Source of the DNA: Phymorhynchus buccinoides
Lineage: Eukaryota > Mollusca > Gastropoda > Neogastropoda > Raphitomidae
NCBI GenBank assembly: GCA_017654935.2
Contig: CM065690.1
Location: forward strand, 37,122,317-37,186,316
Length of the DNA: 64,000 bases
Direction of reading: 5' to 3'
This document shows positions 36,801 through 48,048 of the stretch, one piece after another; the stretch's first letter is position 1; each line of letters starts with the position of its first letter. The position numbers were made by a program, and so were the translations under genes. The notes beneath the pieces were generated by a model. The model did not search any database and was not told the origin of the DNA. It saw only the letters and a list, made by a program, of their open reading frames with translations.

Positions 36801-38272
36801 GGATACCAACATTTCGAAAATGGAACGTGTTCAAATATTGTTATACATTCGTGAACACATTTTTGACTCAACACATCTTATACATCAAAGTTATAATTTT
36901 ATGTTTTGTAGTTCACCATTTACAGCCAACGAAAAGCCATTTGTCTTGTTTTTGGACGCCACTTTCATCTCATCACTAAAGGGTTATTTTATTGTCATCT
37001 TTTCATGTCTTAACCTAGCAAGATATTTTTCAAATTCTAGAAATTGATTTTGTGATCTTATGAAACTTATAGATACCAACATTATTTTATACACATGTTA
37101 AAATGTATAGTCTTTGGAGTTACTTGGACATTATCTTGGCCCCCGTTTTGATTTACTAAGTGATTAAATATAATCTTTACAATTGGAATCGGTCTATTTG
37201 ATGACCCAATTATTTTAGACACCAAAATGATAACATTATGTGTTGTCATTCAAACGTTACATCCCATGGAAGTATTATTATGCTATCTTGGCCACCATTT
37301 TGAATTGATGGATAGAGGTATAATGTGTTTCCTGTTTAACTTATGAAATTAATTTCTTCGCCGAAGACATCCTTTTACAGACACCAAATTGCAGCTTTGT
37401 GCACATTAGTTTCAATGTTATAGCTAGAGGATTTACTTGGTCGCCATTTTGGCGGCCATTTTGACATAGGGGAGTGATTGAATATTTCTCTAAATGTCAT
37501 AAATGGATTGTTTGTATCTGTAAACCCTAACCCTATCCTATATACTAAAGTTTTATTTTTATGAGTTCTAGTTCATAAATTACAGCAAATGGAAGAATTT
37601 GGCCGCCATCTTGGCCGCCATTTTTTAACTTATTGCATGTTTGACATCGTGGTTGCCATCTTAATCTGACAAAACAAACATTTTAACTTAAGAAATGGAT
37701 TTCTCGTCACCATAAACCCTTTTATAATCATTTACGTTAATTTCTATAAACAGCATTTTCGATGTCTTAGCTACTGGAGTTGCTCAGTCGCCATCTTGGC
37801 CACCATTTTGATGTAAGAAGTGGTCGAATATCATTCTTCATACCGGAAATGGATTGTTTGACTCACTAAACCTTATCCTAGACATCAAAATAATAGTTGT
37901 AGTTGTTGAAGTTCACAAGTTATAGCCAACGTGAGTACTTGGTCGCCATGTTGGCCGCCATTTTGAATTTTAAAGTGGTCAAATATATAACTGGATTTTA
38001 GATCCCGACTTCTTGTCCACAGTAAGCTTACTCTTGACACTGCCATTTTAGTTTTATATGCTGTATATTTGAAAGATTAGAGCAAACCGTATTATTTAGC
38101 CATGGCAGCCATGTTGGCCGCCATCTTGAATTATGAAAATGCCAAGAGGTGGTCATGAGACCTTCCAACGGATTCTTGAACTACAAGGTCCAGACTACTG
38201 AAAAATGCAAAGAAACGATTGTTACCAGACATTTCTAGGTTATCGAAAAAATAAGGCCTCTGCCACCGGACT
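33879..38272. mobile_element. Giant foldback element with internal ATGGCGGCC-rich repeats
   Basis: The ends AGTCCGGTGGCAGAGG and CCTCTGCCACCGGACT open inverted repeats of about 160 bp (33879-34040 against 38105-38272; shared AATCCGTTGGAAGGTCTC and GAAACGATTGTTACC in complement). Inside, about 150-170-bp units containing AAGATGGCGGCC, TTCTTCCATTGGCTAT and AATCCATTTC repeat in + orientation in the left half (to about 35900) and in - orientation in the right half (from about 37250). No open frame of note. The MITE at 34779-34992 is nested in it. It lies entirely in one gene B intron. Confidence 0.8.
34779..34992. mobile_element. Hairpin MITE, copy 2
   Basis: Same family as 1365-1578, TA-flanked, near-perfect 214-bp palindrome. 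Nested in the giant foldback, so it inserted later. Confidence 0.9.
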
Positions 38273-38598
38273 ATATAACAAATGCGGCCGGTCACGCACG
38301 CTCCCGGTGCTCTTGTTAAGACCCCACAACACTCTTGCTTCGCTACGCTCGACTACAGTACGCTAAGCCTCGTTCTGGCTGATCGTGGAGGACGTAGTGA
38401 GAACGTGGCCTGTGTGTGATGGAGGGGAAAAGAAACACTACAGAGAGCCGGACAACAGAGGGTCTTCAGAAAAGAAGCCCACCTCTATTTAACTGTGCAT
38501 TAAGTAGGACCCCCACTCTAAGTGGCTATCTTTTGTTATTCTGCAAATTATTCTTTCTTCTTTTGTCATTTTGTGGCCTTGCGTTTTGATGCACGCAG
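38273..38598 (+). other. Gene B intron end
   Basis: Nothing recognised between the giant foldback and the exon. Confidence 0.6.
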
Positions 38599-38721
38599 GA
38601 ATAACGCTGAAGGAGCCAACGGCATGGCTGTGATAGGAGGCGCGTGCAAGAATGGCAAAACGTTTATTAGTACAAGCGCGAGGCTTAAATGGATCCTGGA
38701 GGCTCACGAGTTTGGTCACAC
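38599..38721 (+). CDS. Gene B exon: metalloprotease catalytic helix
   Basis: A 123-base exon (phase 2-2), gtaagt donor. It encodes NNAEGANGMAVIGGACKNGK, TFISTSARLKWILEAHEFGHT. GMAVIGGAC matches the G-x-A-x-x-G-x-x-C strand of ADAMTS proteases. AHEFGHT holds the first two zinc histidines and the catalytic glutamate of the metzincin HExxH motif; the third histidine comes from the next exon. Confidence 0.95.
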
Positions 38722-39527
38722 GTAAGTAACAACGGGGAAACTCAAAGAACAATAACTCTGGACATTCCATCATACCCCATATGAGTTGGGTTATTCACAT
38801 CTAAGCGCTGCAGTTTTGGACGGTTTGGTTTTCCTTTGGGGGGGGTAGCCTGCTCTCTCCTGTGCCACCTGTCCTAAAGTCCTCATGGCCGAAAGAGTGA
38901 GAGCGTGTGTATCCTGGGCAAGGCATTTTAACTGACGTAAACAAATTTCAGTCCACCCCTCCAGAATACCAGCTGCCTTGCGTGCTATCTACCTGGATGT
39001 CAAGGTTAGGTATGATTGATAGAGAGGTTATGAATGCATTCACCCCTCACGAATCTTCCATATTCCTTCAGTGAATTTTGACCTTCGTGGATCTCCAACT
39101 AGTAGACTGGACACTTGTTACTCGCCCTAGCTTTCCTTTCACAAACTAATGCAAGCAAAGTTGCCTCTAGTCGTAGTTGGGGTTAGGGAAAGAGCTTACA
39201 TGTGGTCTCGAGGGATATACCAGACTTTCTAAGTGATAAGTGATCGATTGATTTATTGAATGAACGAACAAAAACGTTATTGGTTGGCTGGTTGGTTGAC
39301 CGCTCGATGCATTGGTTGATTGATTGATTGATCGATTGATTGATTGAGCAAACGAACGAACATTTAATTTATTGATTAAGTGAGTTATGAGTGAGTGAGT
39401 AATCTCTCGGTTGACTGATTGGTCGATCAATTGACTGACTGACTGACTGACTGACTGACTGACAGTTCCATTCCTGACGCATTTATAAACTTGATGGGTG
39501 ATATTGTTGAATGGGTTGATTGGGCAG
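38722..39527 (+). other. Gene B intron
   Basis: 38870-39010 is a diverged copy of the SINE-like repeat seen at 39860-40145 (GGGCAAGGCATTTTAACT, CCAGAATACCAGCTGCC). (TTGA)n and (CTGA)n stretches occupy 39304-39350 and 39430-39463. Confidence 0.65.
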
Positions 39528-39650
39528 GCTTGGTTTGAACCATAACTCACCACTATGCCGTGACACTAGTCAGTTTGGGCGAGGTTTCATGGGCGGTGGA
39601 GATAACGTCTTCATGCGATGCTACGCGAAAACTATACTTCCGAGACTCCG
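39528..39650 (+). CDS. Gene B exon: third zinc histidine and Met-turn
   Basis: A 123-base exon (phase 2-2) between tgggcag and gtaagt, read in a frame different from the longer open frame here. It encodes LGLNHNSPLCRDTSQFGRGF, MGGGDNVFMRCYAKTILPRL. Joined to the previous exon it gives HEFGHTLGLNHN, the complete HExxHxxGxxH zinc site, and the Met-turn methionine is in RGFMGG. The residue after the third histidine is Asn, where reprolysins usually have Asp. Phase and motif continuity make this exon secure. Confidence 0.93.
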
Positions 39651-40860
39651 GTAAGTTTAAACGCATTCTTAAAGGGGCTCCTTTGACATTCGTGTCCTTG
39701 ATTGAGTGCTATGAAATGACAAGGCTTTCGTTTTCAAGTTTACAAATTATGCGCTGATGGATAATTTTGTTGGTAATGCATAAACATGGCATTTTTAATT
39801 GAGAATTGTTGAGCACGACTGAAATCAGACTAACGTCTTCATGTTACACTTCAGTTCTGCTGCGTCCTCACAGAGCGCTCCGCAGTCTTTTGTGGAAGAC
39901 TATGACTCTCAAATTAGAGGGGGCATTTGGCTCTAGTGCTGCAGCCAAATGGGATTGGTTGGCCTTTGGGTACCTTCCCCAACGCCAGCTATCCTAAAAT
40001 CCCTTTTGACGAGAGAGTGGGGATGTACCTTGGTCAAGGCTTCTCCGCTATAAACAAAGTTTAGCCCAGCATGCTAGAATAGCAGCTGCCCCCCTCTGCT
40101 GTCTGGCCGTCATTGTCGGAAACGACAGACAAGCATACAATACATATTTGTGCAAGCCTGTTTGTAGTCCTTTTGTTCTGCAGTATATTACTGCTGTGTA
40201 TGTCCATGTCTAAATTGTCTGTGTAGAGATGGTGTAGGTACTATTATTGTTGCATTTTTAAGCGTTATTATTGCCTCGTTTTTCAATTCATTATGTCTTG
40301 ACTTAAAATGTATTTTTAAAATGCGTTCTGCTTTTACTGGAATATGTGTTCCTATTTGTCCGGTTTGTTAATTACAACATTGCAGTGTTATTAGTTATTA
40401 GTTCATATTTGTTGTTGTTGTTAAATGTGTTTATTGTTGTTGTTTTTCTTATGTGCACCTGGCTGCAATTTCTCTGTTATGAGATAATAAAGATGATTTG
40501 GATTTGGATAAGACATACAATGCAATTGGGCTCGACTGAAACTAAAAGTGGGCAGATGTGCCTGGGCAGGGGTGCCAAGTTCTGATAGTTGTAGAATAAA
40601 ATCTGCAGCACTAGCTCCCACTTCCTCAAATAATAATGATAGGCTTAGCAATCACAACCTGAGCTGTTCAGCCGCCATTTTGAAAGTCACCATTTTGAAT
40701 GTTGTTGATTGTCTATATGGTATAGTGGGACAAAAAGGACAACTTTAGGGTGGTGGTGGTGGTGGTTATTTATTACCTCTTGCGTGCAAATGATTATTTC
40801 AAAATTTAAACGGTTAGAATATATTGTAGTGTGGCTGGGCCTGTATCGTCTACACTAACT
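39651..40860 (+). other. Gene B intron
   Basis: 39860-40145 is a SINE-like dispersed repeat (see separate entry). The rest is AT-rich without a gene; CAGCCGCCATTTTGAAAGTC near 40668 resembles the motif of the giant foldback. Confidence 0.6.
39860..40145 (+). repeat. SINE-like dispersed repeat, copy with ATACAATAC tail
   Basis: Blocks AGCCAAATGG, GTGGGGATGTACCTTGGTCA, AGAATAGCAGCTGCC and GAAACGACAGACAAGCATAC recur at 46080-46235 and 46405-46635, more diverged at 38870-39010, and in complement at about 60940-61025. The ATACAATAC end suggests a retroposon tail. I found no A/B boxes. Confidence 0.7.
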
Positions 40861-40871
40861 ACAAAAATGTA

Positions 40872-41528
40872 TGTAGGTTCAACTACGAAATGTATGTAGG
40901 TTCAACTACAAATGTATGTATTCAACTACGAAATGTATGTGGGTTCAACTACGAAATGTATGTAGGTTCAACTACGAAATGTATGTGGGTTCAACTACGA
41001 AATGTATGTGGGTTCAACTACGAAATGTATGTGGGTTCAACTACGTGTATGTAGGTTCAACTACGTAAAACTACAAAATGTATGTAGGTTCAACTACGAA
41101 ATGTATGTAGGTTCAACTACGAAATGTATGTAGGTTCAACTACGAAATGTATGTGGGTTCAACTACGAAATGTATGTAGGTTCAACTACGAAATGTATGT
41201 AGGTTCAACTACGAAATGTATGTAGGTTCAACTACGAAATGTATGTAGGTTCAACTACGAAATGTATGTGGGTTCAACTACGAAATGTATGTGGGTTCAA
41301 CTACGAAATGTATGTGGGTTCAACTACAAAATGTATGTAGGTTCAACTACGAAATGTATGTAGGTTCAACTACGAAATGTATGTGGGTTCAACTACGAAA
41401 TGTATGTAGGTTCAACTACGAAATGTATGTAGGTTCAACTACGAAATGTATGTAGGTTCAACTACGAAATGTATGTAGGTTCAACTACGAAATGTATGTA
41501 GGTTCAACTACGAAATGTATGTGGGTTC
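40872..41528. repeat. 23-bp minisatellite (~28 copies)
   Basis: The unit ACGAAATGTATGTAGGTTCA-ACT alternates between TAGGTT and TGGGTT variants and has a few truncated copies. Confidence 0.97.
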
Positions 41529-41842
41529 AAAGAGAAGATAAAAAGTGTTCCTTGCTTATGAAGTCGAGGAAGTGGGGAGGGGCGCTTTGCCCCACTTTAC
41601 CATATTTGTATTCAATGGGTGAAAGCCATAAGGTGAAATCCAGCCTCTTTGTCTTAACCTTTTGTAATTGTACATTCTGCGGTGTCTTTACATCCAAATA
41701 ACGGTGCACTTTTTCTTATACTGAGCACGCCATAAGCCTAGCTTGTTGTTGTTTCAGTTTTGTTGCTATGTATGTTTGTTATGTAAAGACAATAAAAACG
41801 TTTAAACCAAATAACGGTGCCAATTTGTATCCTCATATACAG

Positions 41843-41964
41843 CTATTCAATGAACCTCTTCCTGAACAACAGCAAGAAAGGGGGTGGGAAAAAGTGCTTC
41901 TTTACCCACGATCTGGACACTACCAACATTCCACCTATGGACATCACGGCGCATACTTTCCCAG
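41843..41964 (+). CDS. Gene B exon: end of protease domain
   Basis: A 122-base exon (phase 2 to 1). It encodes YSMNLFLNNSKKGGGKKCFF, THDLDTTNIPPMDITAHTFP. It follows the Met-turn and corresponds to the last helix and linker of the catalytic domain (Y-S-x-x-x-L-x-x-x) before the disintegrin-like region. Confidence 0.88.
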
Positions 41965-41979
41965 GTGACTGTGCTTTAA

Positions 41980-42208
41980 CCCTTTCACCGCCAGCCATAT
42001 TTCAGCCAAAAATGTCCATTAATTGTACCTGGGTAGAGAACAAAATCCATCTGCAGTATTGGGGATTCTTCTGTGACTTATTTTATATCCTTACTTCCCA
42101 AAACTAAGACAATAGGGTCTTTGAATACTAGACCCCAATTTGATGACTTTTAGTAACATAGGTGTTAAATCACTGTGGTGCTAAAATGCGACTTTGGTAG
42201 TGAAAGGG
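41980..42208. mobile_element. piggyBac-like MITE, copy 2 (inverted relative to 11253)
   Basis: TTAA on both sides (41976-41979, 42209-42212), termini CCCTTTCACCGCCA and GTGAAAGGG. The body matches the complement of 11253-11490 (CTGGGTAGAGAACAAAATCC, TATTGGGGATTCTTCTGTGA). Confidence 0.87.
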
Positions 42209-42529
42209 TTAAAGCTTACATCACATATCGAGGAGGGTTAAATGACAGAAGGTGCTATCGCATGCTAATATCAACAGGTAGTATAATGACTGGACTTCCA
42301 TAGGTCATCTCCGTGGGAGTGCTAAATGGTGTTGTTTGAAAGGGAATAAAGAGAGCTAACGCTTACTACCTTTTGTCATTTCAGAGAGCTGACTGATGAT
42401 AATTATCTTCTGGCATGAAATGGATGAACTTGATTTATTATGGCTTACGAATTTCACTATCTTGCACGCCTACAAAGAGACAGGAAGACGTGGACACAAG
42501 AATACAAACGCTGACACACGCACGCTTAC

Positions 42530-42599
42530 GCCCCCCCCCCCCCCCCCCCCCCCCCCCCCGCGCGCGCGCGCATATTTAGACAAATGCACACTTAATATT

Positions 42600-42697
<98 letters not shown>

Positions 42698-42735
42698 CCC
42701 CCCTCTCTCTCTCTCTCTCTTTCTCTCTCTCGTTC
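42530..42735. repeat. Poly-C, (GC)n and (CT)n tracts
   Basis: Poly-C of about 28 bases, a short GCGC stretch, then (CT)n at 42602-42730 with one poly-C interruption. 42736-42795 resembles the complement of 45823-45885 (ACAGGAAACTGTCTGAG). Confidence 0.93.
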
Positions 42736-43245
42736 TTCTTCTTTGATCGCTCAGACAGTTTCCTGTCAATTATGAGCGCAGATGCGTCATGCTCTCTCTC
42801 GTTCTAATAGTACCATCTTTAGCTTTTATCATTACCAAAGAGTCTCGGGCGCCAGCCAGGCTCTTTGATGTCACCACGACAATGTACCGTCATCTTGTTA
42901 AAGCAAAGCGACAGTTATACGGCATACGATTCAATTCAAACGCAATACGATTGTGACGATGTCTGTGAATCATCATTCGCATGAAATACTTTCGTCTAAA
43001 AACAATTCTAGCCTGCTATTTTCGTTCACTATGAGTGTAGACCCCAATACACGAATCGAATAAAATGTCTGATACAAAAATGCAGATATTGTATGAGATT
43101 CGTGTACTTCAAATATAGGCCTAGTGAACAAAACTAGTAGGATTTCATCAGATTCATTTAGACAGTAAAATTTCACGTGAATCATGCCTCACACTTGTCA
43201 CAATCGGATCGCAGTGAATTGAGTCATATGCAGTGTAGCGGGCCC

Positions 43246-43375
43246 TTAAAGACCCACCACGTCACGTGTCAAAATCATGTTTTTCACGTGTTTTCCCTCT
43301 TATAGCTGGTACGAAATCTTAAGAAATCTTCCAAGCATAAGAGGGAATGTGACACTTGACGTGGGGGGTCTTTAA
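43246..43375. mobile_element. Short MITE with TTAAAGACCC termini
   Basis: Inverted termini TTAAAGACCCACCACGTCA and GACGTGGGGGGTCTTTAA, with further complementary CCCTCTTAT / ATAAGAGGG inside; ~130 bp. Possibly a TTAA-target element. Confidence 0.75.
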
Positions 43376-43421
43376 CAGCACTATCAGATAGCGGGATGCG
43401 TGTTGTTTTGTTGCGTTGCAG

Positions 43422-43501
43422 TGCTGGCTCTTGGGCTGAACCAGTATTGTCACACCTTCCTCAACGATAAAGCTGTCATGGCGGTTCGATCGCCTAATGG
43501 G
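43422..43501 (+). CDS. Gene B exon: disintegrin-like region, first part
   Basis: An 80-base exon (phase 1 to 0), gtaaga donor. It encodes LALGLNQYCHTFLNDKAVMA then VRSPNG. It aligns with the start of ADAMTS disintegrin-like domains (Q-C-x-x-x-F). Confidence 0.85.
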
Positions 43502-43973
43502 GTAAGAAACTACCGGTATTCATTATGGGTTTAGGTGAGATAATATACCGGGTGGCAAGTGTACGGGGGGGCAAATGGTCTGGTGGGGGGGCAAATGGTC
43601 ATCCGGGGGGCAAATAGGGGGGCATGGGGATGGCAGGTGGGTAAGTGTCCGGGGGCAAATGGCGCGGGGGTGGGGGGTGGGGCGGAGTGGCATATACCGT
43701 TCATTATAATACACTTTATATATTATTATTTCATTTTTGTACAATGTTTGGGACCCTCTGTCCCTCCTCTGGGACCGTCTTTAACCTTTAAAAGAAAGGG
43801 GGTCCCAAGGACCCTCCTGTCTTGTATGAGAATTGAAAGCCATAAGAAGGCTCAGTTGGGGTTAACGATTAATATAAGGTTCGTTCATTCATTGATTGAT
43901 TCATTCATTATTTCACACATGAGTTCATTCATTCATTCATTCATATACGGTTCTTCTTGTTGTTCCCGACATA

Positions 43974-44185
43974 GGGGAAGACGGGGTAAAAAGCGCATGG
44001 GCGGGTAAGAAGCCCACCCCAATTATCATGAAATAAAGAAAATTTAAGTCAAATGTGCCCATGAGACGAATGCTAGACATTAACGCTTGTCTCATGGGCA
44101 AAATGAGACTGAAATTTGCTTCATTTCATGAGATAATTGGGGTGGGCTTCTTACCCGCCCATGCGCTTTTTACCCCGTCTCCCCC
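43974..44185. mobile_element. Hairpin MITE, copy 3
   Basis: Same family as 1365-1578 with small deletions in both arms; TA flank on the left. It directly abuts the LINE remnant at 44187. Confidence 0.9.
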
Positions 44186-44186
44186 A

Positions 44187-44440
44187 GTAAAATGTGAATG
44201 TTTAGTCTGATCCGGTGGATGAAGGCTGCAGTTGACTGCAACGCTGCTACATCATCCCACGGCTTGTTTTCAAGCGTCAAAGGCCTGGTCATATTTTCGC
44301 ATCTCGGTGTTGTGAAGAGGGCAGTCCTGCAGTATGTGGGCTGGTGTCTGTGAACATGAGCACTCGTCCGTGTGGAAGATTTTCGGACGGTAGATATGGG
44401 AGAGGAGTTGGCAATGCCCAATATAATGTATGGTTCATTC
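44187..44440 (-). pseudogene. LINE remnant: end of ORF2 with CSC...H...C knuckle
   Basis: The minus-strand frame reads HCQLLSHIYRPKIFHTDECS, CSQTPAHILQDCPLHNTEMR, KYDQAFDA and then stops. The H-x-Y-R...C-x-C-x-x-x-x-x-A-H-I-L-x-x-C-P pattern is that of the C-terminal region of non-LTR retrotransposon polymerases. It is broken by stops and truncated. Confidence 0.75.
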
Positions 44441-44635
44441 ATTCATCCATTCATGGGAAAACAGGACTGTTCCATTTGGGGGGTAAACTGGCTAGAATGA
44501 ATCATGGAGCGCACTGTGAATGATGGTTGGTTGATGGTTTCGTTCTACATGTGCTCTTTGGAGCCGAGTGGACGTTAATTAAACCTAACTTTAATTCTTC
44601 GACGTTCAGTTCGATATGTCCCGTCGAACTGGAAA

Positions 44636-44703
44636 GGAAGTGCGAGGTCCGGATTCGAACACGAGAAGGGGCAGGCGAACATCTTACCACTCTGCCACCT
44701 TCC
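44636..44703 (-). other. tRNA-like sequence, likely SINE head
   Basis: On the minus strand an A box TGGCAGAGTGGT and B box GTTCGAATCC lie about 40 bases apart, a normal RNA polymerase III type 2 promoter. No acceptor stem pairing was found, so a SINE head is preferred over a tRNA gene. Confidence 0.55.
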
Positions 44704-44958
44704 TTCATTGTTCAAGTTCATGTTTCAATTTTGTTTGTTTGTTGAAGTTCCTTAGGCCTATCCCCCCACCCCTTTTTAAAAAAAAATATTTGCAATATGT
44801 AAGAAAGACAGTTATTTTGTAATATTTTGATTGCTAATAAAACCGCATCTGGCTGTGACGCGCTCTCCAGGTGGGAGCAACCCGAATTTCACAGAAACGT
44901 CTCTGTGACTATAAAATACCAAATACCATTACTTATCGTGCCAATGTTGTGTGTGCAG

Positions 44959-45096
44959 ATTTGCCAGAACCCGGATGGTCGCAAGAGGAATTGGCCTCCC
45001 GTGTGTGCCGTGTTGGACGCAAACAGTGCCATGTATGGACTGGCTCTAGTGTCGGATGGCAGGGGGCTGGACGGTTCGCCTTGCATGCCCGGCAAG
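44959..45096 (+). CDS. Gene B exon: disintegrin-like region, second part
   Basis: A 138-base exon (phase 0-0), gtacgg donor. It encodes ICQNPDGRKRNWPPVCAVLD, ANSAMYGLALVSDGRGLDGS then PCMPGK. The DG-S/T-x-C-x-x-G-K ending immediately before a C-x-x-G-x-C exon is characteristic of the ADAMTS disintegrin-like to TSP1 boundary. Confidence 0.92.
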
Positions 45097-46712
45097 GTAC
45101 GGGATGGAGCACCATCTCCAGATTCATTGTTCTTTGCGTCTCTCCCCCTAGAGTTTCTCCGGAGTTATTGTTCTTTGAAGTTGCAAGGGCACGAATGGAA
45201 CAACCACATGTGTGTTTCCCTTTCTTGTTGAAAACGTGCCCCCCCCCCTCCTTCCACCTTCACCCCATCACCACCCCCACCCACTGTGGGGATGCCGGGG
45301 GTCTTTTGTGCAAATAGTTCCCACACCTTCAGGACGTTCTGTGTTTGTAACTTCCTCTAATTCTGTCACTCTCTTTGACTCTGCCTTTCCCCGGCCTTTG
45401 CTTATTGTCATCTGCTATTTATCTATCTCACTGGTCCATTCTCCTGCCTTTTCTCTGCTTATTGTCATCTGCTATTTATCTATCTCACTGGTCCATTCTC
45501 CTGCCTTTTCTCTGCTTATTGTCATCTGCTATTTATCTATCTCACTGGTCCATTCTCCTGCCTTTTCTCTGCTTATTGTCATCTGCTATTTATCTATCTC
45601 ACTGGTCCATTCTCCTGCCTTTTCTCTGCTTATTGTCATCTGCTATTTATCTATCTCACTGGTCCATTCTCCTGCCTTTTCTCTGCTTATGGTCATCTGC
45701 TATTTATCTATCTCACTGGTCCATTCTCCTGCCTTTTCTCTATAAATTCTTACAAAGATGTTTTCAGCCGAAGTCGAACATGCTGGGCCTAACTATTTCT
45801 TAGTTAGGCGCATGACGGCAGCATGACGTATCTACGCTCACATGACAGGAAACTGTCTGAGTCTGAGCGAACAAAGAAGAAGAAGAAAACGTGCATAAGC
45901 TACGTGCACTGTTTTATCATGAACAGTCCAAATCCGTAAGTACGAATCTTTCTGAACAGATTAACACAACATGGTCAATGAGTGCTCTGCGTTACGTACA
46001 AGTAGGTTTCTCCAACATTCAGTATTGGGTTAGTGCCACAATGCGTTTAACAGTGCTACAGCCAAGATAATCAGTCATTGGCCTTTCGGGAACTTCCTCA
46101 TCGTTATATGTCTAAAAGAAATCCGAGACAGTGGGGATGTACCATGTACAAGGTATCTCCACTGTGTAAAAAATTCTAGCCCTCCAGAATAGCATTGGCT
46201 TCTGCTGCTATCACAAAGTCGTGGTCGGTTACAATTATTATACTGGCAAACAAACATGGTATTAGCTTGTACGCTAGATCCCACCTTGCCCTTTACACAA
46301 ATTCCTTTTTTACCACTGGTTGACATTAGCCCCTAATAGGGGCCGATAGTTAAGTGACAGCTGTATAATGATTTCCTACAGTATTGGAAATTCGTGGTAC
46401 AGTCAGTGTGGTCTTTAGTGGAACACTGTGACTCAAACTAGAGGGCATTTGTACTGACTAGCGCTGCAGACAAATGGATTCCAGCTGTCCTCAAATCTTT
46501 TTGTCCGCGAGATTGGGGATTTACCTGGGCAAGGCATCACCACATTAAACAATTTACAGCCCAGCCAGCTGGAATAGCGGCTGCCTCCTCTGCTATCTGG
46601 CAGTCATGGTCAGAAACGACAGACAGGTATACAATACAATACAATTCAATATACACATCCCACCAAACTTTCAGCTTGGAATAATATAAGAAGTGTACGG
46701 TATGCTTTGCAG
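45097..46712 (+). other. Gene B intron (remainder)
   Basis: Two copies of the 39860-type SINE-like repeat, at 46080-46235 and 46405-46635, the latter ending in ATACAATACAATAC. 45823-45885 is a short repeat with an (AAG)n end that pairs with 42736-42795. Confidence 0.65.
45401..45742. repeat. 57-bp minisatellite (6 copies)
   Basis: The unit CTTATTGTCATCTGCTATTT ... CCTGCCTTTTCTCTG repeats every 57 bases almost without change. Because 57 is divisible by 3, frames stay open through it, but it lies mid-intron and has no splice-consistent link to the gene. Confidence 0.95.
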
Positions 46713-46882
46713 ATCTGTATATGTGGGGAATGCGTGGCCCCACCTACCAACCTGACCACCATGAAGATCAACCACATAGTGACTGGCACCTGGGGAGACT
46801 GGTCCAGCTATGACGACCAGTGCTCCTCAGCCTGTGGGGTGGGGGTTCAAATCTCTTCACGGCAATGCAGTAACCAGGACAG
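46713..46882 (+). CDS. Gene B exon: TSP type 1 repeat
   Basis: A 170-base exon (phase 0 to 2), gtgagc donor. It encodes ICICGECVAPPTNLTTMKIN, then GTWGDWSSYDDQCSSACGVG, VQISSRQCSNQDR. W-x-x-W, C-S-x-x-C-G-x-G and the R-x-C pattern define a thrombospondin type 1 module. In ADAMTS enzymes this central TSP1 follows the disintegrin-like domain, as here. NLTT is a glycosylation sequon. Confidence 0.95.
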
Positions 46883-46904
46883 GTGAGCGTATGTTAGTGT
46901 AATC

Positions 46905-47960
46905 TGTGTTCCTGCGCAGTCCACGTACCGCGCTGCGGTTTGGGGGTAATAGAGAGTTATAGATGTCACCAGTACTACGGCAGCGCCAGCGGGTGCGCGA
47001 AGAAGTCGTGACGTCATGGGTTGCCGATGTACAAAGTTGTAAAGATTTGTTCACGTAGCTCCGCAGTACGCGTAAACAAGGGAAGTAACTCATTGTGGTA
47101 AATACGCGAGTTTTAACTCCCTTTCGTGTGTGTGTGTGTGAGGAGAGAGAGAGAGAGTGTGTGTTTACAAGTGTGTGTGTGCCTGCACATACATTCATCA
47201 TAACACTATTTATACAGTGAATGTGTGCGTCTATGCATGCGCACATTTTGTTTCCATATTCTGATCTATAAAGCAACACAAAATCTAAACATCAAAAGAA
47301 AGGGCACATCAAGAGGCCGTGAGGCTTAGAATTCCCTAAGAGTCTGACCTTTCTTTCCGTACAGTCACTTTTGACTATTATGTCGTTGTAAAACTTTAGG
47401 GAAGATTTGCGCGAAACAGACCTGACCTGATCAATAAACCTGCAGTATTCATCAACGAAACAGCAAAAGTAGGCCAAGCATTTTGCAGCAGTCTCTTGAT
47501 AGATTCAATGCAATACAAGAACCACATGAGCACTTCTTGTGGCCCCAAAACACAGGCACGAGGGTTGTATGGGCTATTAGTGTGTAAATCTATCTTTTTA
47601 GATATCACTTTGTGTCCGAAAAGGGCTAAATTTCACAAAATAACCTACCCGTTGTCCAGTACGGCTGGAGGCCATGCTTGCGGTAGCAACGTGTAGAAAA
47701 ATGGACTACGCGTGACGTAGTTGGCATATTTCTGTGACGTCACCGGTCGGGGTTCCCTCTGCTGTTGTCGAAAATCGACGATCTATAACTCTCTACTACG
47801 TGAACTGGGCAACGCCGTTGTCAAGTTCGTGAAATACGCACAAAGTCTTTGCCTAGTACGTGAACTGCGCAGAATATGTTTGCGCATTACACGAACTGCG
47901 CAACGAATGAAATGACAGCTAATCTGCGTTGCGCAGCTCACGTTTTGCGCAAAACAGCTG
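46905..47960. repeat. Inverted-repeat-flanked segment with GTGAACTGCGCA-type motifs
   Basis: AGAGAGTTATAGAT at 46950 pairs with ATCTATAACTCTCT at about 47781, and GCGCAGTCCACGTAC at 46914 with the degenerate GTACGTGAACTGCGCA units at 47798-47960. Probably a foldback element in the intron; boundaries uncertain. Confidence 0.5.
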
Positions 47961-48001
47961 CTCAGTATATGAATTGCGCAAGTACACAGATTACGCGTAT
48001 T

Positions 48002-48002
<1 letters not shown>

Positions 48003-48045
<43 letters not shown>
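48003..48045. repeat. (CT)n microsatellite
   Basis: Pure CT run in an intron. Confidence 0.95.

Positions 48046-48048
<3 letters not shown>

Larger units (their letters stand above)
43502..44958 (+). other. Gene B intron
   Basis: 43560-43690 is a G-rich degenerate array of GGGGGCAAATGGTC-type units, similar to 54340-54450. (TTCA)n at 43885-43945. Contains the MITE copy, a LINE remnant and tRNA-like sequence listed separately; 44847-44925 is a SINE tail fragment. Confidence 0.7.

Noticed and set aside
39560..39757. Open frame MTLVSLGEVSWAVEITSS as the exon
   Set aside because: The neighbouring frame gives LGLNHN with the third zinc histidine and a Met-turn and matches both splice phases.
40872..41528. 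Regular 23-bp repeat considered as a CRISPR array
   Set aside because: The units are directly adjacent with no unique spacers, and the genome is animal.
45212..45803. 177- and 142-codon hydrophobic repeat frames
   Set aside because: 57-bp intronic minisatellite; period divisible by three keeps all frames open.
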